Positions 10,001 to 23,400 of a stretch of DNA of 64,000 nt are shown here, one piece after another. The stretch's first letter is position 1, and the number at the start of each line of letters is the position of its first letter. The stretch lies in NCBI GenBank assembly GCA_029255685.2, contig CM055314.2, positions 3,738,399 to 3,802,398 of the forward strand, written 5' to 3'. A program made the translations under genes and the position numbers. Under the pieces are notes generated by a model. It ran no database searches. It saw only the letters and a program-made list of their open reading frames with translations, and had not been told where the DNA came from. The stretch comes from Silene conica (taxonomy: Eukaryota; Streptophyta; Magnoliopsida; Caryophyllales; Caryophyllaceae).

Positions 10001-13000
10001 TTTAATGATTTATGTAGTCTTTGCAAAATGTCGAAGTGTTGGATGGAAGATTGGAGGCTGCTGTCCTCAGTGCCTTGTGAAAGTCTATTGACTCCTCAAG
10101 GGATAAATGTAATATACTATATATGGCCTTGTTATTATTGTATATTCCAACTGCTCTTTTCTAGTCAACCTCTATGGTACTTTGACACATCACTTTCGAC
10201 ATTTCTCCAACTTGACAATCAATACTCTGTTTTAGGCCAATATTTAGTTATTTCACAAAATAGTTGTGTGATTGGAGCTGTCTGAGTATATAGGAATTAA
10301 CTACAAAGATTGTTAATTGTTGTAAACTGGATATCTCACTGAAAAACAGATTGATGAACCTAATCAATGATTAATATTTTCAGAGGAAATGCACGAAGAC
10401 CCTGTCCATGACTCAAAAGAATCAGTAAATGACACTGCTGAGCCTGCACAGCGGAAACGTCACTTAAATGTTGTCTTTATCGGCCATGTTGGTGAGTTGT
10501 CCTCTTCCCTTTATTGTCCATGCTTGCTAACCTTGATCCTGTATACTTATTTTCCCCAAATATGTTCTCATTGATAATAGATACTGAGTTATATCCGCTA
10601 GTTTTTTAGTGTCAGTTTTACTTGTTAGGTGACAAAGTAGATGATTATGTGGTTCTCCTTGGCCCTTGCCTGTTGTGATACATGCAATTGTGTTATTTCC
10701 CGACTAGTTTTTGAAATGATTTGCTTGCTTCGTAAGTGCCTGTTTCTGTTATATTTAGTGCAGTTTTGTCCAATGTTGATCTTTATTATCCGTGGATTTT
10801 GTGCATATCTAATCCCATTTCATTTTCCTATTGTGATATTTGAACCTATTGTTATTGCATTTCATCTGTTTACTGCTTTTCTCCTGCTTTTATGGGTTTG
10901 AATTTCTTCTTCTGCTTCTTCTTCTTCTGGACTTCGATTGATGCTACTCTTGTGTGAGATGGAATGCCACAAGCGGTTATTACACATGTCCACATGTGCT
11001 CTTTAGCCAGTTCTGTGGAGATTGCGGGGTCATGTTCTTATTTTATATACCCCTATCCCATATATATGATAACTAATGTTTTATTTACTAAGCCTTCACT
11101 TGATCATTTGATAATGCCAGTGTGAAATGTGTTAAGTGATGAAATACGGGTGTAATTGCCAATTATTTTTGTTGAGCAGTTTATTGTTTTCATATTTTTA
11201 AATTTATGCATTTTTGTTGCAGATGCTGGTAAGTCCACGATTGGAGGTCAGATACTTTTCCTCAGTGGGCAGGTTGATGATCGTACAATCCAGAAGTATG
11301 AGAAAGAAGCCAAGGATAAAGCCCGAGATAGTTGGTGAGACTATATTTTGAGGAGTTATGGCTTATGTTACCGTCTCTGATTTCTTGTTTCAGACACCCG
11401 ACACTAGTAGATATGATATTTGGGCACTTCATCTAGAGCTTAAAATTAGAGTGTTTCAGTGAATAGCTGAATGACATTGGATACGTATCCATATCGAACA
11501 TCTCTCTGAGGACATAGTTTGTGCCTAAACACTTTCGAATTTGTAGTTGATATTTGACGTCTGTTATTTGAAAACAAGATGCTTAATACTTCAACTTGAC
11601 ATGCAAATAGTAAATTGAACCTGATAGTAGTTAGAGCTTGCATGGCTACTAAAGTTTCCAATTTCGCATTAGAACAAGTAGACCTAGTGTGGCCTGTGCT
11701 TGTAATTGTTGAGACCATATTTCTAGGAGTTAGGCTACATATGCTTAGTTCCCAGTTAATTTTTTTGTCTTTCTTCTCAAAATAAATGCTCAACTTTTTG
11801 AATATTGTGCAAAAGAGTTGAACCAGAGTGGCAGAGTGTAATTAGCTCACGTTGTCTGTGGCTGAAAAAGTCAATGAATCACAATTGTCTGGCTTGTTAC
11901 ATTGGCTGATGCAATTCTCAGTGCCACCATTGGTTATCTTGAAACAACCTCTCTATGTTTTCTATAGATTGCGTACCTCTGATGCACCCTAGCCTCGCTT
12001 GGTTTATTGGGCTAATGTTGTAATTGTTATTTTTGTATCTCTAATTCTATTTGTGATATGTTATGAAGGCACACACACATTTGTTGTCGATTCCATTTTT
12101 TTCCCCATTTTATTTGATTTAGTGTAGTATTTGTCCTCCGTTAGTTGAATAATATTATGTGCCACTTGCCAGGTACATGGCATATATTATGGATACCAAC
12201 GAAGAAGAGCGTGCTAAGGTATATATACTCAGGATTGAGTTAACTATCTGACTTTGACCTATTTGTTTCAGCTCATTATGGATTGTTGATTCTGATGACA
12301 GGGCAAGACTGTAGAAGTTGGGAGAGCACATTTCGAGACCGAGACAACTAGGTTTACCGTTTTGGATGCACCGGTAAATTACAATTTTGTGCTTATTTAT
12401 GTTCATGGCATCGTAGATTCATAGTTCCTGTTGATGAAACCTTTGCCTTGAGGTGCTTTTCTAAATTAAGCAGTAGATGCATCAGATTCGTCCTTCTTTA
12501 ATTTTAGTTTGGCACTTTGGCCCTTACTGAATTATGTATGGACAATATGACAGCAAATTGTCATGCATGCTCCTTAATTTAAACCTGTCAACCTGCATTA
12601 CAGAATCAAGTAAATTTGAACCAACGTTACTAGTGCCTCTGTATGCACAGCTGCCTCATAATGACCCTGCAAGTAGAAGGCACTTTGCTTGAGAAGCCTT
12701 CTATCACTTTCGTCATTTCTTTGGACAGATATCAGCTCTTTTTTAGGCGTTTTTTGCTGTTGTACTGTTATCCTTCCCCTGGGGATGTTAAGGGGCATCA
12801 TTTACCTTGGTGAGGGCTGTAATTTGGAATTTGGGTAGTCTCTTTTAGTTGCAGAAGGGACTATATCTCAAATCTTTGGACCTCTAGTCAAAGGGAAAAG
12901 CTGATCACTTTAGAAATTAAAATATTTTTTTGGTTAAAATATTTTTTTGGTTGAGCAAATGATGGATCTGGCTTGTCATGCTGTTTGATTTTGCTTCATC

Positions 13001-16000
13001 TGGTGATCTATTTTAGTGTTTTTTGCTTCTTTGGACGAGTATACTGTTGGTCTAGGTAGCAATATTTTTTCAGTATTCACTCCATGTTCACCACCTGATG
13101 GCAAGTTATAAGCATCCTGTGTTTCTTGAAGTAAGCATCAGGAGTAATTGTCTGTTGTCTTCCTCTATTGGATACATTTGCTTTTAATCTTTTTTATCTG
13201 ATGGAATGACAACTTTTTTCTGCAGGGCCACAAAAGCTATGTACCAAATATGATTAGTGGGGCATCACAAGCTGATATAGGCGTTTTGGTGAGTACCAAG
13301 AGGGAGTCCGATTTTATATCAATTGTTGGCATTTCTTTTGTGTGCATGACCAATAGATATACTCACTCTCACTCTCTCTCCGCCCTGCCAAAAAATATGA
13401 TATGTTTAGGTTATTTCTGCTCGTAAAGGAGAGTTTGAAACTGGATTTGAGAAAGGTGGCCAGACTCGAGAACATGTTATGCTTGCGAAGACCCTGGGTG
13501 TCACGAAGCTCTTAGTTGTGGTTAACAAGATGGATGAGCCCACTGTCAACTGGTCAAAAGAAAGGTTCTAATACTCCTTTCTCTAATTTATTGAGGTCAC
13601 GCCTGTAAAAATATTTGTCATTTTTTGTACCATATCTTCTTAAACTGTGGGACCAGCACACTTATTACCTCAGGAGATATTTCACGTGCCGTGGAACTTG
13701 TTCTATGCTTCACCTGTGCTAGTTCAGTATCATTGCTCTTGATTTTTTTTCTTTAACAGCTGGTTCTAGTATAGCATTTTCCATTGCCAATTTGATATAT
13801 GTTTTTCAAGTTTTGTGATGTTGTACAATATGGGACCATATATTAATAATAAATGGAGAACATAGAACCTGCTAAGTGCTAAGACTGCTAACATTCCAGC
13901 TCTCAATTTGATTGTTAGGGAACAAATTTGTTGTCATCTCGACTTTCCTAAAATAAAATATACAGAATCAGTCAAGGGATGATATCAGATATCTATTTTA
14001 TTTTATAAAGGCAGATCAGCTCTGAAACTTTCATGTTGCTGTAGGAGCTTTGACATATGAAATCTTGGTATTATATATATTTATCACATCTGCCAGTTAG
14101 AGCTTTTGCTCATTCAAAACAATCATTGAACCCCTAAATGTCCTCAACTTTACTTCTATAGGTGTAGATTTTATAACATTTTGGGTCATATCTATCAGTG
14201 GCATAGTCTTATAGTTTATCAATACTAGGGATGATTGTCCAGAAGTTCTATTTGCTGCAAATTTTACTCCTCCGGCCTTTGTTTACACATTCAAAACCAT
14301 AGCATATTTGATATTTTTCTAGCTGTTTGATTACTCAAGCTTTCTGTTTCTAGGTATGATGAGATAGAGTCAAAGATGATCCCGTTCTTGAAGAGCTCAA
14401 ACTACAACGTCAAGAAAGGTGATTGACTGTGTACTATTTGGATTTCTATGGAGTTTTTCTCCATGTATCTGATGTATGCATGAAATAGATGTGGTGCTTG
14501 ACTGTTAAATTCTACCTCTATGCTTATTTTTCTCACATTTTGCATCTTACTTTGTTTTATAATCATTCCCAATATTTTGAATCACTCTCCCCGTTTTCCC
14601 GTTTTCTTTCCACTTCACCTTTTGGAAATCTTTTTGTTTTCATCCCACTTTTCTTTCCTCTTTTGGCAGGCTTTTTTTCGTGGCCTTTTAGTTTGTTACC
14701 CTCGTAAACTTTCTGAATCGTTCATATTTCACACAAATTTCTCAGTTTCACTTCCATTAACGGATTAATCTATACTCCCAACCCTGAAATTAATAAACAC
14801 CTAAATCTACCTTCTCTTTCTCCCACCACCACCTGCTACTTTTGCTTACGAACACCATTGATCTCCTCCGTCTATCTTGCCAGAGCAGTTCCTTTATCGG
14901 CCACCACGTCGCTCCCTCAGACCCAACACAGCTCCCTTGTCCGCCACCATACCGCATCTCTCTGACCCACTGGCTGACCCACCATTTCTCTTCCCTCTGA
15001 TCCACTACCAGAAGTGCAGAACCACCGAATTTGGGACCCGCAACCACCATTTTTACGTCTTTATCACCAGATCTGAGACCCACAACCATTATGCTAGCCG
15101 ACACACAGCAATTTGAGATTATAGTATTTCTTATATTTTCTGTCGCGTCTATTTACAGATGTCAAATTTCTTCCAATATCTGGTCTACTTGGAACAAACA
15201 TAAAGACGAGGCTTGAAAAAAGTGTATGCCCATGGTGGAATGGCGAATCTCTTTTTGAAGCAATGGATGGTATTGAAGGTCCTCCACGAGATCCTCTAGG
15301 ACCCCTGAGGTATGGTTTATTGCATCTTAACCTGTTCTTCAGTATCACAATGCTGGATGCTAATCTGGCAATGCCAGATTGGCAGATTCTACCATCTTGC
15401 TTGAGAGACTTCTCTTTAAATTTTTCAATCTGGCCCATTCAATTTAAAGCATTTTCAAAACATTCCAGAAACGCACAACTCGGAAACATAAATGGTCACT
15501 GAAAACCAGTACTTCTCTTGCCAATCTTTAGTCTCTATTAGTTTAGTATTGAATTGTTGGTTAACCTTTTGAGTAGTTGAATTGATATCTATTGTGGATT
15601 TGTTCATGTACTAATTTTACCTGCAGCTAGCCTTGTAAACAAATTCAATATCTTTAAAATGAACTAAAATTGCATTTTCTGTATGAAATAAGAAAGTTTG
15701 GCGAAACACCTAAGGTTACGCTTACTTTGTCCAAGGGTAAGGGAATGATATCAAGAAAGGGAAAGAAGAGGGAAAGGGGTTACCCCTAATTTTACTCCTT
15801 GTTTTGTTCTAATAAGAAAGAGAACACCCCAACAATCAACCACCACTCATTTTCTCAATAACTACCAAGTACCAACAACCACCATCTACTAACAATACCC
15901 TGTTCCACCCCCACCACAAAGAGCTTCCTGCAACGGTGACACACCCGTCTCCCACACTACCTTCCCGGTCCCACCCTTTTCCCGCCAGACGCCTTTCCCC

Positions 16001-18032
16001 ACTCGGAACTCGTCCCACTCCCAGCACCACCACTATAACCACCACCTCAAAACTTTAAAACCTCCATTGCTCCAGTTTGCAAGTTTTATGCTGAATCATT
16101 TAGAGATCTCACATTCTCACAAGCTAGAATTCACAGAAATTTAGTGTATAATACAAATCAAAACTGAAGTGTGGTTGACTGGTTGCTTGTCTTAGGTTGT
16201 AGTTCTTTTCCCTCCTATGTTTATCCTTATTTGTTTTAATAGATGACCATTTTGAAAACAAAGCTTCCTTTGCTGAGTTAATATTTGTCATTTATGAGCA
16301 TATTGACATCATTTTTATGACACTGATTTATACCATTGGCCTTGAAAGTTTATCTGGATGTCTCTGAGAGACGGGGGTAGTTGCTTTCAGTGCCTAATGC
16401 TACAAGGTTTTGACTGCAGGATTCCCATTATTGATAAATTCAAAGATATGGGAACTGTTGTTATGGGTAAAATTGAATCTGGCACTATACGCGAGGGTGA
16501 CACAGTGACAATTATGCCAAACAAGGTATGTTTTTACAATTTGTTTCACTTTTGTACTTGAGCCGGTGTTTGGCAGCACCACATGGCATCTGAAAAAAGA
16601 ACTTTTTGGCAGGCTAATGTGAAAGTTCTTGCTATATACATTGATGACAATAAAGTCAAATATGCTGAACCGGGTGAAAATTTACGGGTCAGATTGTCTG
16701 GAGTTGAAGAAGAAGATATTTTGCCAGGCTTTGTCTTGTCAAGCGTTTGTAAGCTCACACTAGTCAATCAGCTCTTTGTATTTATGCATTTATTTTTTGT
16801 AATTTTTTTATTATTGGAATAATTATACCCGATTAAGAAACCTGTGAATTTGATGTTTGAATCATGACAATTTCTGTTACAGTGATTGTTAGACTTAGAT
16901 GTGCTATTTCCTTACCCTGCTTTTTTGCCACATGAAAAAGCAGTAAATTTGCTGCAAGTAAACTATTGAAGAAAAAAGGAATACTAATGTCCGTATATTA
17001 TTATTCCTATTGTGGTGCAGCCAAGCCAATTGCAGCTGTTAGCGAGTTTCAAGCTCAGTTGCACATCCATGAGTTGGTTGAAAATGTATGAAACCTTCGT
17101 ATCATTTGTCCATGAGTTGGTTGAAAATGTATGAAACCTTCGTATCATTTGTCACGAGTACATTTTGTACGTTTCTTATCGTTGCTTGTACAGGCAATTT
17201 TCACGGCTGGATATAAGGCGATCTTGCATATTCATGCTGTTGTTGAGGAATGTGAGATCGTTGATTTGATACAGCAGATTGATCTCAAGACAAAGAAACC
17301 CATGAAGAAAAAACCTCTTTTTGTTAAGACTGGGGCTGTTGTCATATGCCGTATTCAGGTGTGTTCTCTTTGCTCAGCTATTTTGAGTGGTATTGAACCC
17401 CAAAATGTCTTATTCTAGTTGAAGTTACACTGATGGTGTAGTCATGTTTATGCTGTGCTGTCTTGAATGCGAGTATTGTAAAAAGACCTCGACGTTGAGT
17501 AGTGTTATCGTTGCCGCAAATGTTTCTCATTTTAATATGTAGTCTCGCCACTGTCACTTTCTTTTTATGTTAGCCTTTCGAGTTCTATCGTTATTCTACG
17601 GAACATTGTTGTATTCAACTATTTGATATGATCTCTTTCCTTTTTTTTTTTTCTGTTCTATTGTGCTCCAATTATGATTGGATAATTTGATATGGGGGTT
17701 ATTTGCACAGAAGACCAAACGTATGGTAGTTATTTACTTATTTGCTACTTCCCTGATTTGATATCCTGTGAAGTTTTATTCTTTCGCATTTATACTTCAC
17801 TTTATGTTTAGGCGACTAATTCAATATGCGTGGAGAAGTTCTCGGATTTTACACAGCTTGGGAGGTTTACGTTACGAACAGAAGGTGAACACTTTTGCCT
17901 TCCCTAGAGCTGATCAACTGGGGATGTCATTTTAATAACCATTTTGTCATCTGATATCTTTGTATTTTATTTTTGTAAAATTCAGGGAAAACTATAGCAG
18001 TGGGAAAAGTTCTTGAGCTTCTTTCTGCTTAA
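7077..18032 (+). CDS. ERF3: Eukaryotic peptide chain release factor GTP-binding subunit eRF3
   Basis: This GTPase works with eRF1 to terminate translation in the cytoplasm. Exons: 7077-7080, 8012-8053, 8158-8211, 9760-9807, 9925-9972, 10384-10491, 11223-11334, 12173-12218, 12302-12373, 13226-13288, 13410-13564, 14354-14418, 15159-15309, 16420-16525, 16613-16748, 17021-17085, 17194-17358, 17812-17884, 17986-18032. They total 1,560 nt, or 519 aa, a normal plant eRF3 length. Visible motifs are the P-loop GHVDAGKS (99-106, across an intron), switch I region with [16 protein letters not shown] (176-180), NKMD (238-241), then EF-Tu-like domains 2 and 3 ([19 protein letters not shown]) ending KVLELLSA. 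The acidic N-terminus (1-85) is variable in the family. The start [15 protein letters not shown] relies on a four-base first coding exon. Exons 4 and 5 are a tandem duplicate. A 3' UTR intron is likely after 18050. Confidence 0.93.
8922..9119. mobile_element. Foldback MITE in eRF3 intron
   Basis: Two ~90-bp arms are near-perfect inverted repeats. Each begins TTTGAAATAATGCTCAAAAA and includes GTGTCCACGTAGGCTTG, separated by a loop of about 15 bases. Such long-hairpin MITEs are mobilised by unrelated transposases. Transcribed as part of the intron, it would form a long RNA hairpin. Confidence 0.85.
9682..10010 (+). repeat. Tandem duplication containing a coding exon of eRF3
   Basis: Two ~165-bp units lie head to tail (about 9682-9845 and 9846-10010). 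Each has the same intron end, a 48-bp exon and the following intron start. Both exons keep AG/GT borders and the same phase, giving two 16-residue acidic segments that differ at two residues ([15 protein letters not shown] then K, versus QKDST). Confidence 0.92.
14480..16060. other. Long eRF3 introns with C-rich insert-like blocks
   Basis: The introns on either side of the 15159-15309 exon contain C/T-rich, CCACCA-rich blocks (about 14770-15110 and 15840-16050). Their composition is unlike the AT-rich introns elsewhere and resembles GC-rich interiors of TIR elements at 31.5 and 37.3 kb. No complete terminal repeats were found, so origin by insertion is only a suggestion. Confidence 0.3.
17068..17153 (+). 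repeat. 43-bp tandem duplication across an eRF3 splice donor
   Basis: The unit beginning CATGAGTTGGTTGAAAATG is present twice in a row (17068-17110, 17111-17153). It carries the last 18 bases of the exon ending HELVEN plus the donor GTATGA. The second copy therefore offers an identical second donor. Using it would extend the exon by 43 nt and shift the frame. Confidence 0.93.
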
Positions 18033-18369
18033 ATTTGGTTTTGAAACAGTAGGTGAGACAAATTTTGAATGTCCTAAAGCTTTGTTGCTGTAAATAAATT
18101 GTGCATTTTCTTACGGGTGACCAAATGCAGGTAGTTGGGCGAGCTGTGAGGATACTGTCTAGTATCAGACAGAGAACTCTTATGCTGATGGCAGCTCGCC
18201 ACTGTTTTTGGATATGGAGCTTGAGAGGACTGGTTGTGCACATATCATGATGCATTCGATTATCGAGGCTATTTGTTGGTCGTCCTGTACCATTATACTC
18301 CCTATATCTTTGGTTTAACATCTTTCATCTTAAAGAGTGGGTTTTGCAAATATACAATTAGATGGGATA

Positions 18370-20180
18370 CAAGTGATTTATTACGAACTAGAACACTCTT
18401 GACTTCTGTAAGTTTTGATTTTACAGTCACTATTTTGTGCTCTTGTTTACCTGAGGAATGATGTTAATTGGAGAATACGCGGGAATGATTCCAAATTCTA
18501 CTCATCCACCAATTTAGGGTAACATTATTGGTCAGACCGGCTAAAGTCGTAAGACTTTGCCACCTCAGCTTTCCAATACTTTTTATTAAGTATTTCTTTG
18601 TTGTTCAGACTCATCTCAGATCCACTTCAGACTTTATACATTATCCGTCAGACTCACCTCATACTTTACTTTTTTTTTCACATTATTTTTTTTTTTTTAC
18701 AAAAAGAAGTGACACGTAACAACCATTTATTGGATAATCTCAATAGAAAGTGGGGTTAAGACTCACCTAAAATCTTAAGTTGAGTCATGAATATCCAAGA
18801 TTCAATTTAAGACTTTGTTATCTTACCCTTAAGTTCTAATCTCAGTTATGGGTTTGCCAATTGTTATTCCGACCTTAGAAAATCTTTTCTATCCTTCTTT
18901 TCCTTGCTCACTTATTCAGCAACATGTTTTGTTGTGTTTCTGTTGGGAATTTTAGGAATAAAACGGTATAATTTGGGAGAAATTAGAACATACATTGGAT
19001 GAATTACCTCGCACTTTTCTTAATTTTGAGCTTATGAGCATTTTTTGGAAATTATTACCTTACATTTTTTTGTTTTTGAGCATATGAGTATTTTTGAGTT
19101 TGTTACCTTAAACTTTATAAGGATATACTCGAACTTGCTCATGGGAATTTTACTACATTTTATAAAAAAAACTATCTACTAATTGTAATCTATTAGTTAT
19201 CAAACACTTAAATTAATTCTGCTAATTATAATATGGTAGTCCAAACCTTCAATTTAAACCTGTTATTTATAATCTGCCATTACAAACTGCTTCTGGGATC
19301 CCAAAAGCAAGTTTGAGTATGTTCTCCATGCGACAATTTCACTTTTTTTGGGACCCAAATCCTTCATTTATCTACCATTGCTCAAGATTCAAGTCTACAT
19401 AGTTCTTCTGAGAATTATATTACCACTTCAATTTGCATTCAAGCTTAATAAGATTCTGATGTTCACCCGTCTTTCTTAATTTTTGCTTGTCAAAAGGAGG
19501 TAGGGTAGGATGTGCGCTATTGCGGTTGATAAATTATCACGTGTACCGAGTTCGTCTTTACTTTGCAGGTACCCTTTAAAACACCATGATAAACAAAGAA
19601 GAGTAATCACTCCCAAGAAAAATTATAGCTATGAGGAAGAATTTTCAAGACACAATTTATCTACTTTCTCTACGAGTTGATGTTCCACCCATAAATTCTT
19701 ACGCCCTCGTGGCGTAAGTGTGTCTTGTTGTAAGTACTCCTCTGAGGTTCATTTGATGAAAAATAGGAAAGAATGAATGTCCCATTTCGATCGTCCCCAC
19801 AAGAAGCCTAATTTAAATATTGCTCCCGTTCTTAGTTTAATTTCTGTTTAAAATGATGGAATAATAAAATCCGACTCTCAAAGTCGGGTATGTACTATAT
19901 AGTATATAAACTACAATCTTTACCGTGGTAAAAAAAAACTACTTATACTAACAATAATCCGCTATACCAAAAAGAGTTATAATCATATACACAAAATACG
20001 TTAATTAAAATCATGCTAAGAACTTTTTAGAATTTGGTCAACTACTATTATTGCTTAAGAATTAATAATAAATCTTTCTTTTGACGCGTGTATTTCAAAT
20101 GAGGTTTATTTGATCAATCAAAAATTTTCGTAAGAATTTGTGAAGAATTAACACCATATTTACGGGAGACACTAATCATG
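18370..20180. other. Intergenic region between eRF3 and SCYL2
   Basis: The region is AT-rich and non-coding. The 18,535-18,830 stretch has short inverted motifs around GACTCACCT and TTAAGACT, and may be a decayed MITE. The 19,000-19,140 stretch repeats TTGAGCATATGAG-type phrases. Nothing else is recognisable. Confidence 0.5.
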
Positions 20181-20220
20181 AATAATGAAGTTTGTTGCGG
20201 CTGTCGGCAACTTCCCATCC

Positions 20221-20271
20221 CACGTGACAGTTACGTCGTCACCTTCCACATTTAACAAAACTCCACGTGAC
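20221..20271. promoter_or_regulatory. Pair of G-box/ABRE motifs upstream of SCYL2
   Basis: The octamer CACGTGAC occurs twice (20221-20228 and 20264-20271), 43 bp apart, about 140-190 bp before the SCYL2 start codon. CACGTG is the plant G-box bound by bZIP and bHLH factors, and paired ABREs are typical of abscisic-acid response. Whether these lie in promoter or 5' UTR is not determined. Confidence 0.55.
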
Positions 20272-20406
20272 AACGAAATTTCACCGAAATTCACACATCA
20301 CCACCATATTACCATCATTACCGTATCACCATCATCACTGAACCTCATCGAAACGCCGACGTCAAAACAACCGTAAAAATCACACACCAATTGCCGGCAA
20401 TTGACA

Positions 20407-23400
20407 ATGTCGATCAACATGAAAACCATAACACAAGCCTTCGCTAAGACGGCGGCGGTTATCGAGAAGACGGTCCAGACCACGGTTCAAGAGGTCACCG
20501 GTCCCAAAGCATTGACCGATTACGAGCTGCTTGATCAGATCGGCTCTGCTGGACCGGGTTTAGCATGGAAGCTATACTCCGCCAGGCCACGTGGCGCCGG
20601 TTCGGGACAGTACGCTGCTGTCTGCGTGTGGATGGTTGACAAGCGCGCTGTGTCGGAAACACGCGCTCGCGTCGGGTTGAGTAAGGCGGCGGAGGACGCG
20701 TTTTTCGATGTCTTACGAGGTGATGCTGCGAGGTTGGTAAGGATACGTCATCCTGGCGTGGTGCACGTGGTGCAGGCGTTGGATGAGACGAAGAATTCCA
20801 TGGGGTTCGTCACGGAGCCGTTATTGGCGTCCGTGGCGAACGCGCTTGGTGATTTGAGTAATCTCGGGGAAACTATTCCTAAGGAGATTAAAAGTGCTAT
20901 GGTAACACTTTCTATATCTATATTTCGCGAGTTTTGATTATGTCTTCTTCTTATGTTAATTGTTTTTGAGTTTTTTTGCTGAATGATTTATTTGTTGGTT
21001 GATCGTGCTATTGTTATGAGCTGCATTTGTAAAGATGAGCTAGGAGCCTAGGAAGCGTCGCGTTAGTGTGTCGTTAATGGCGGATTTAGTGTTGTTGAGC
21101 TGGATTATAAGATTATAGGAGAATGAGCGTTAGAAATTGCTGTATATTGGTATAAATTATTATTAGAAGATGATTTGTTAGTTAAGATTCTTGTGATATT
21201 GTGAATTCAAGTCACTGTTTTGAAGGAGGTAAATAGGATTTGATCATTTTTCTGTGATCGGGGAACTTTGAGAAGGGAGTGTACCAATTTCCGTTTCGTT
21301 TGATTAACAAATTAAAGTCGAGGGAGAATAAATTGAGGGGAATGTAGATCCCTGGCATCCCTCCATTTTCCAACCCCAGTACTTGTTGTCGTCATCTTCT
21401 TTTTTGTGTGTATCCCACAAAGGGTTTCAATGAATCAGTGGTACTGTAAATTTTGTATGTGATTAGCTGTTGAGGATTGTATTTGTGTAGGAAATGGGAT
21501 TGTTGGAAGTGAAGCATGGGGTGCTGCAGATTGCAGAATCGTTGGAGTTTCTGCATGCTAATGCACGTCTTGTTCACCGAGCTATCTCGCCTGAGGTTAG
21601 CCGCTCTTTTCTATGTTGAAGGTTAGCTACACTCAAGTAATGTTTTTTATTTTTATTTTTTCTTAATTTTAATGTTGCAGAAGTGGTTAGGGTAGTTTGG
21701 AGGTTACAAAATTTCTTAATTAGGTTTTGGTTTTAGATTAGGGATTTGGTATATGTTGAACTAAAAGTGCTCTAGAGCAATGATTGACAATCTTCTAGAA
21801 TCTAGATTATTCATGGAAGTCTCTATGAACCGGATCATGGATTTGATTTGTTATCTCACTCAACGATGCTTAAGTGGACTATTGGATTGAAAATTTGTTC
21901 TTTCATTATTGATTCCTTTTGCCTATAATGTTCCTGTTCCTGAACTCTGTTGAGATGTTTAGAATTGTGGGAGTGTTCACTCGCGTGCTATCTCCATGAT
22001 TCATGGTTATATCCTGGTGGTAACTTCTTGATAAATTACATTTGATGTTTGTAGTAGGGGAATTGGATCCCTCAGACTCCCCTCTCCTTTTCCCTATACT
22101 TCTGTCTGCTTAGGAGTGAATAGTTATGTGATGCTTCTGTTAGGTTCACTACTATGCGCTTATCGTATCGCTTTTCAGTTGTCACCTACTATCTCTCTTT
22201 CTCTTCAAGTTGCTTCTTAACAAACATGAGGCTAATCTCTATCGGAGATAGAGAGGTCCTTTCTGATGTCAACTGGTATCATCAACAAATAGTATTCTAT
22301 CTGCAGTGTGTCTTGATTACAGCTAGTGGAGCCTGGAAGCTTGGTGGTTTTGGTTTTGCCATATCATCTGATCAAGCAGCAGGAGGCTCATTAAATGTGC
22401 AAGCTTTCCACTATTCTGTAAGTGAACTCTTTGGTCCTGCGGAGATTTAAGATGTAGTTTAAAAGTTGAAACTCGAAAAGTTTTTGCTTCAAAGGTGCAC
22501 ATATAATCAATTAATTTCTCTCCATCCATCTTGTCGGTTATTAATTTTCTCACTGCGGATGATTTTCAGGAGTATGATGTGGAAGACTCGATGCTTCCTC
22601 TTCAGCCATCTCTTAATTACACTGCTCCTGAGTTTGTTCGTAGTAAAGATTCTACTGGCGGATACTCTTCAGATATCTTCAGTTTTGGATGCCTTGTCTA
22701 TCACTTGATTGCTCGTAAGCCTTTATTGGACTGCCACAACAATGTCAAGATGGTATCTTATTATTTTTATTGCTATTATAGAGATTTGATTACCTAGTTA
22801 TTATAGAGATTTGATTACCTAGTAATATATGTGTATATACTGATATACCTAAAAACTACTCCATGATAAGAAGATATTGCATATTTGCATATATATTCTT
22901 ATTGATGGGTTAAGTCAGTAATAAGCATATATTGCTTGTATATTTAATGGTGTCATGGATTAGTAGGCCATATTGGAGATCAGGGACATTGTAATACCCG
23001 ATGTGAGAGACAAGTACATTCTCAACCAGCTGTTCCCACCTGGGGTGTGTGCTAAGGCTTGGCCACTAAGGTCCCAACTGCTCAGTGACAAGTTACTCAA
23101 TATGTCATTCTGGAATAGTGGAATTTATTCCCTTCGTGGTTCAATTGACTGGAAATCTTGTCAGCATTTATTACTCACCCCAAGTGTTTTTTCGGTTTTA
23201 TGCTCGCAATGACTGAAGAATCCACGAGTATCATTCTTGTTTTCAAATGCCACTCGAGCAAGTTCTAGTAATTGTGGTTTTGCTGCAAGTCTAGCAGTTT
23301 GTGTTAGAGGATCCGCTCAATTGGAAATGTATTCTAGATTTCTAGTTTAACCAGGGGTAGGGCCATAGGGGTTCAAAGCGTTTTGTATTATCTGATTTGA

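Noticed and set aside
14790..15104. Minus-strand frame in an eRF3 intron
   Set aside because: It is a low-complexity translation of a CCACCA-rich intron block and overlaps no splice-supported exon.
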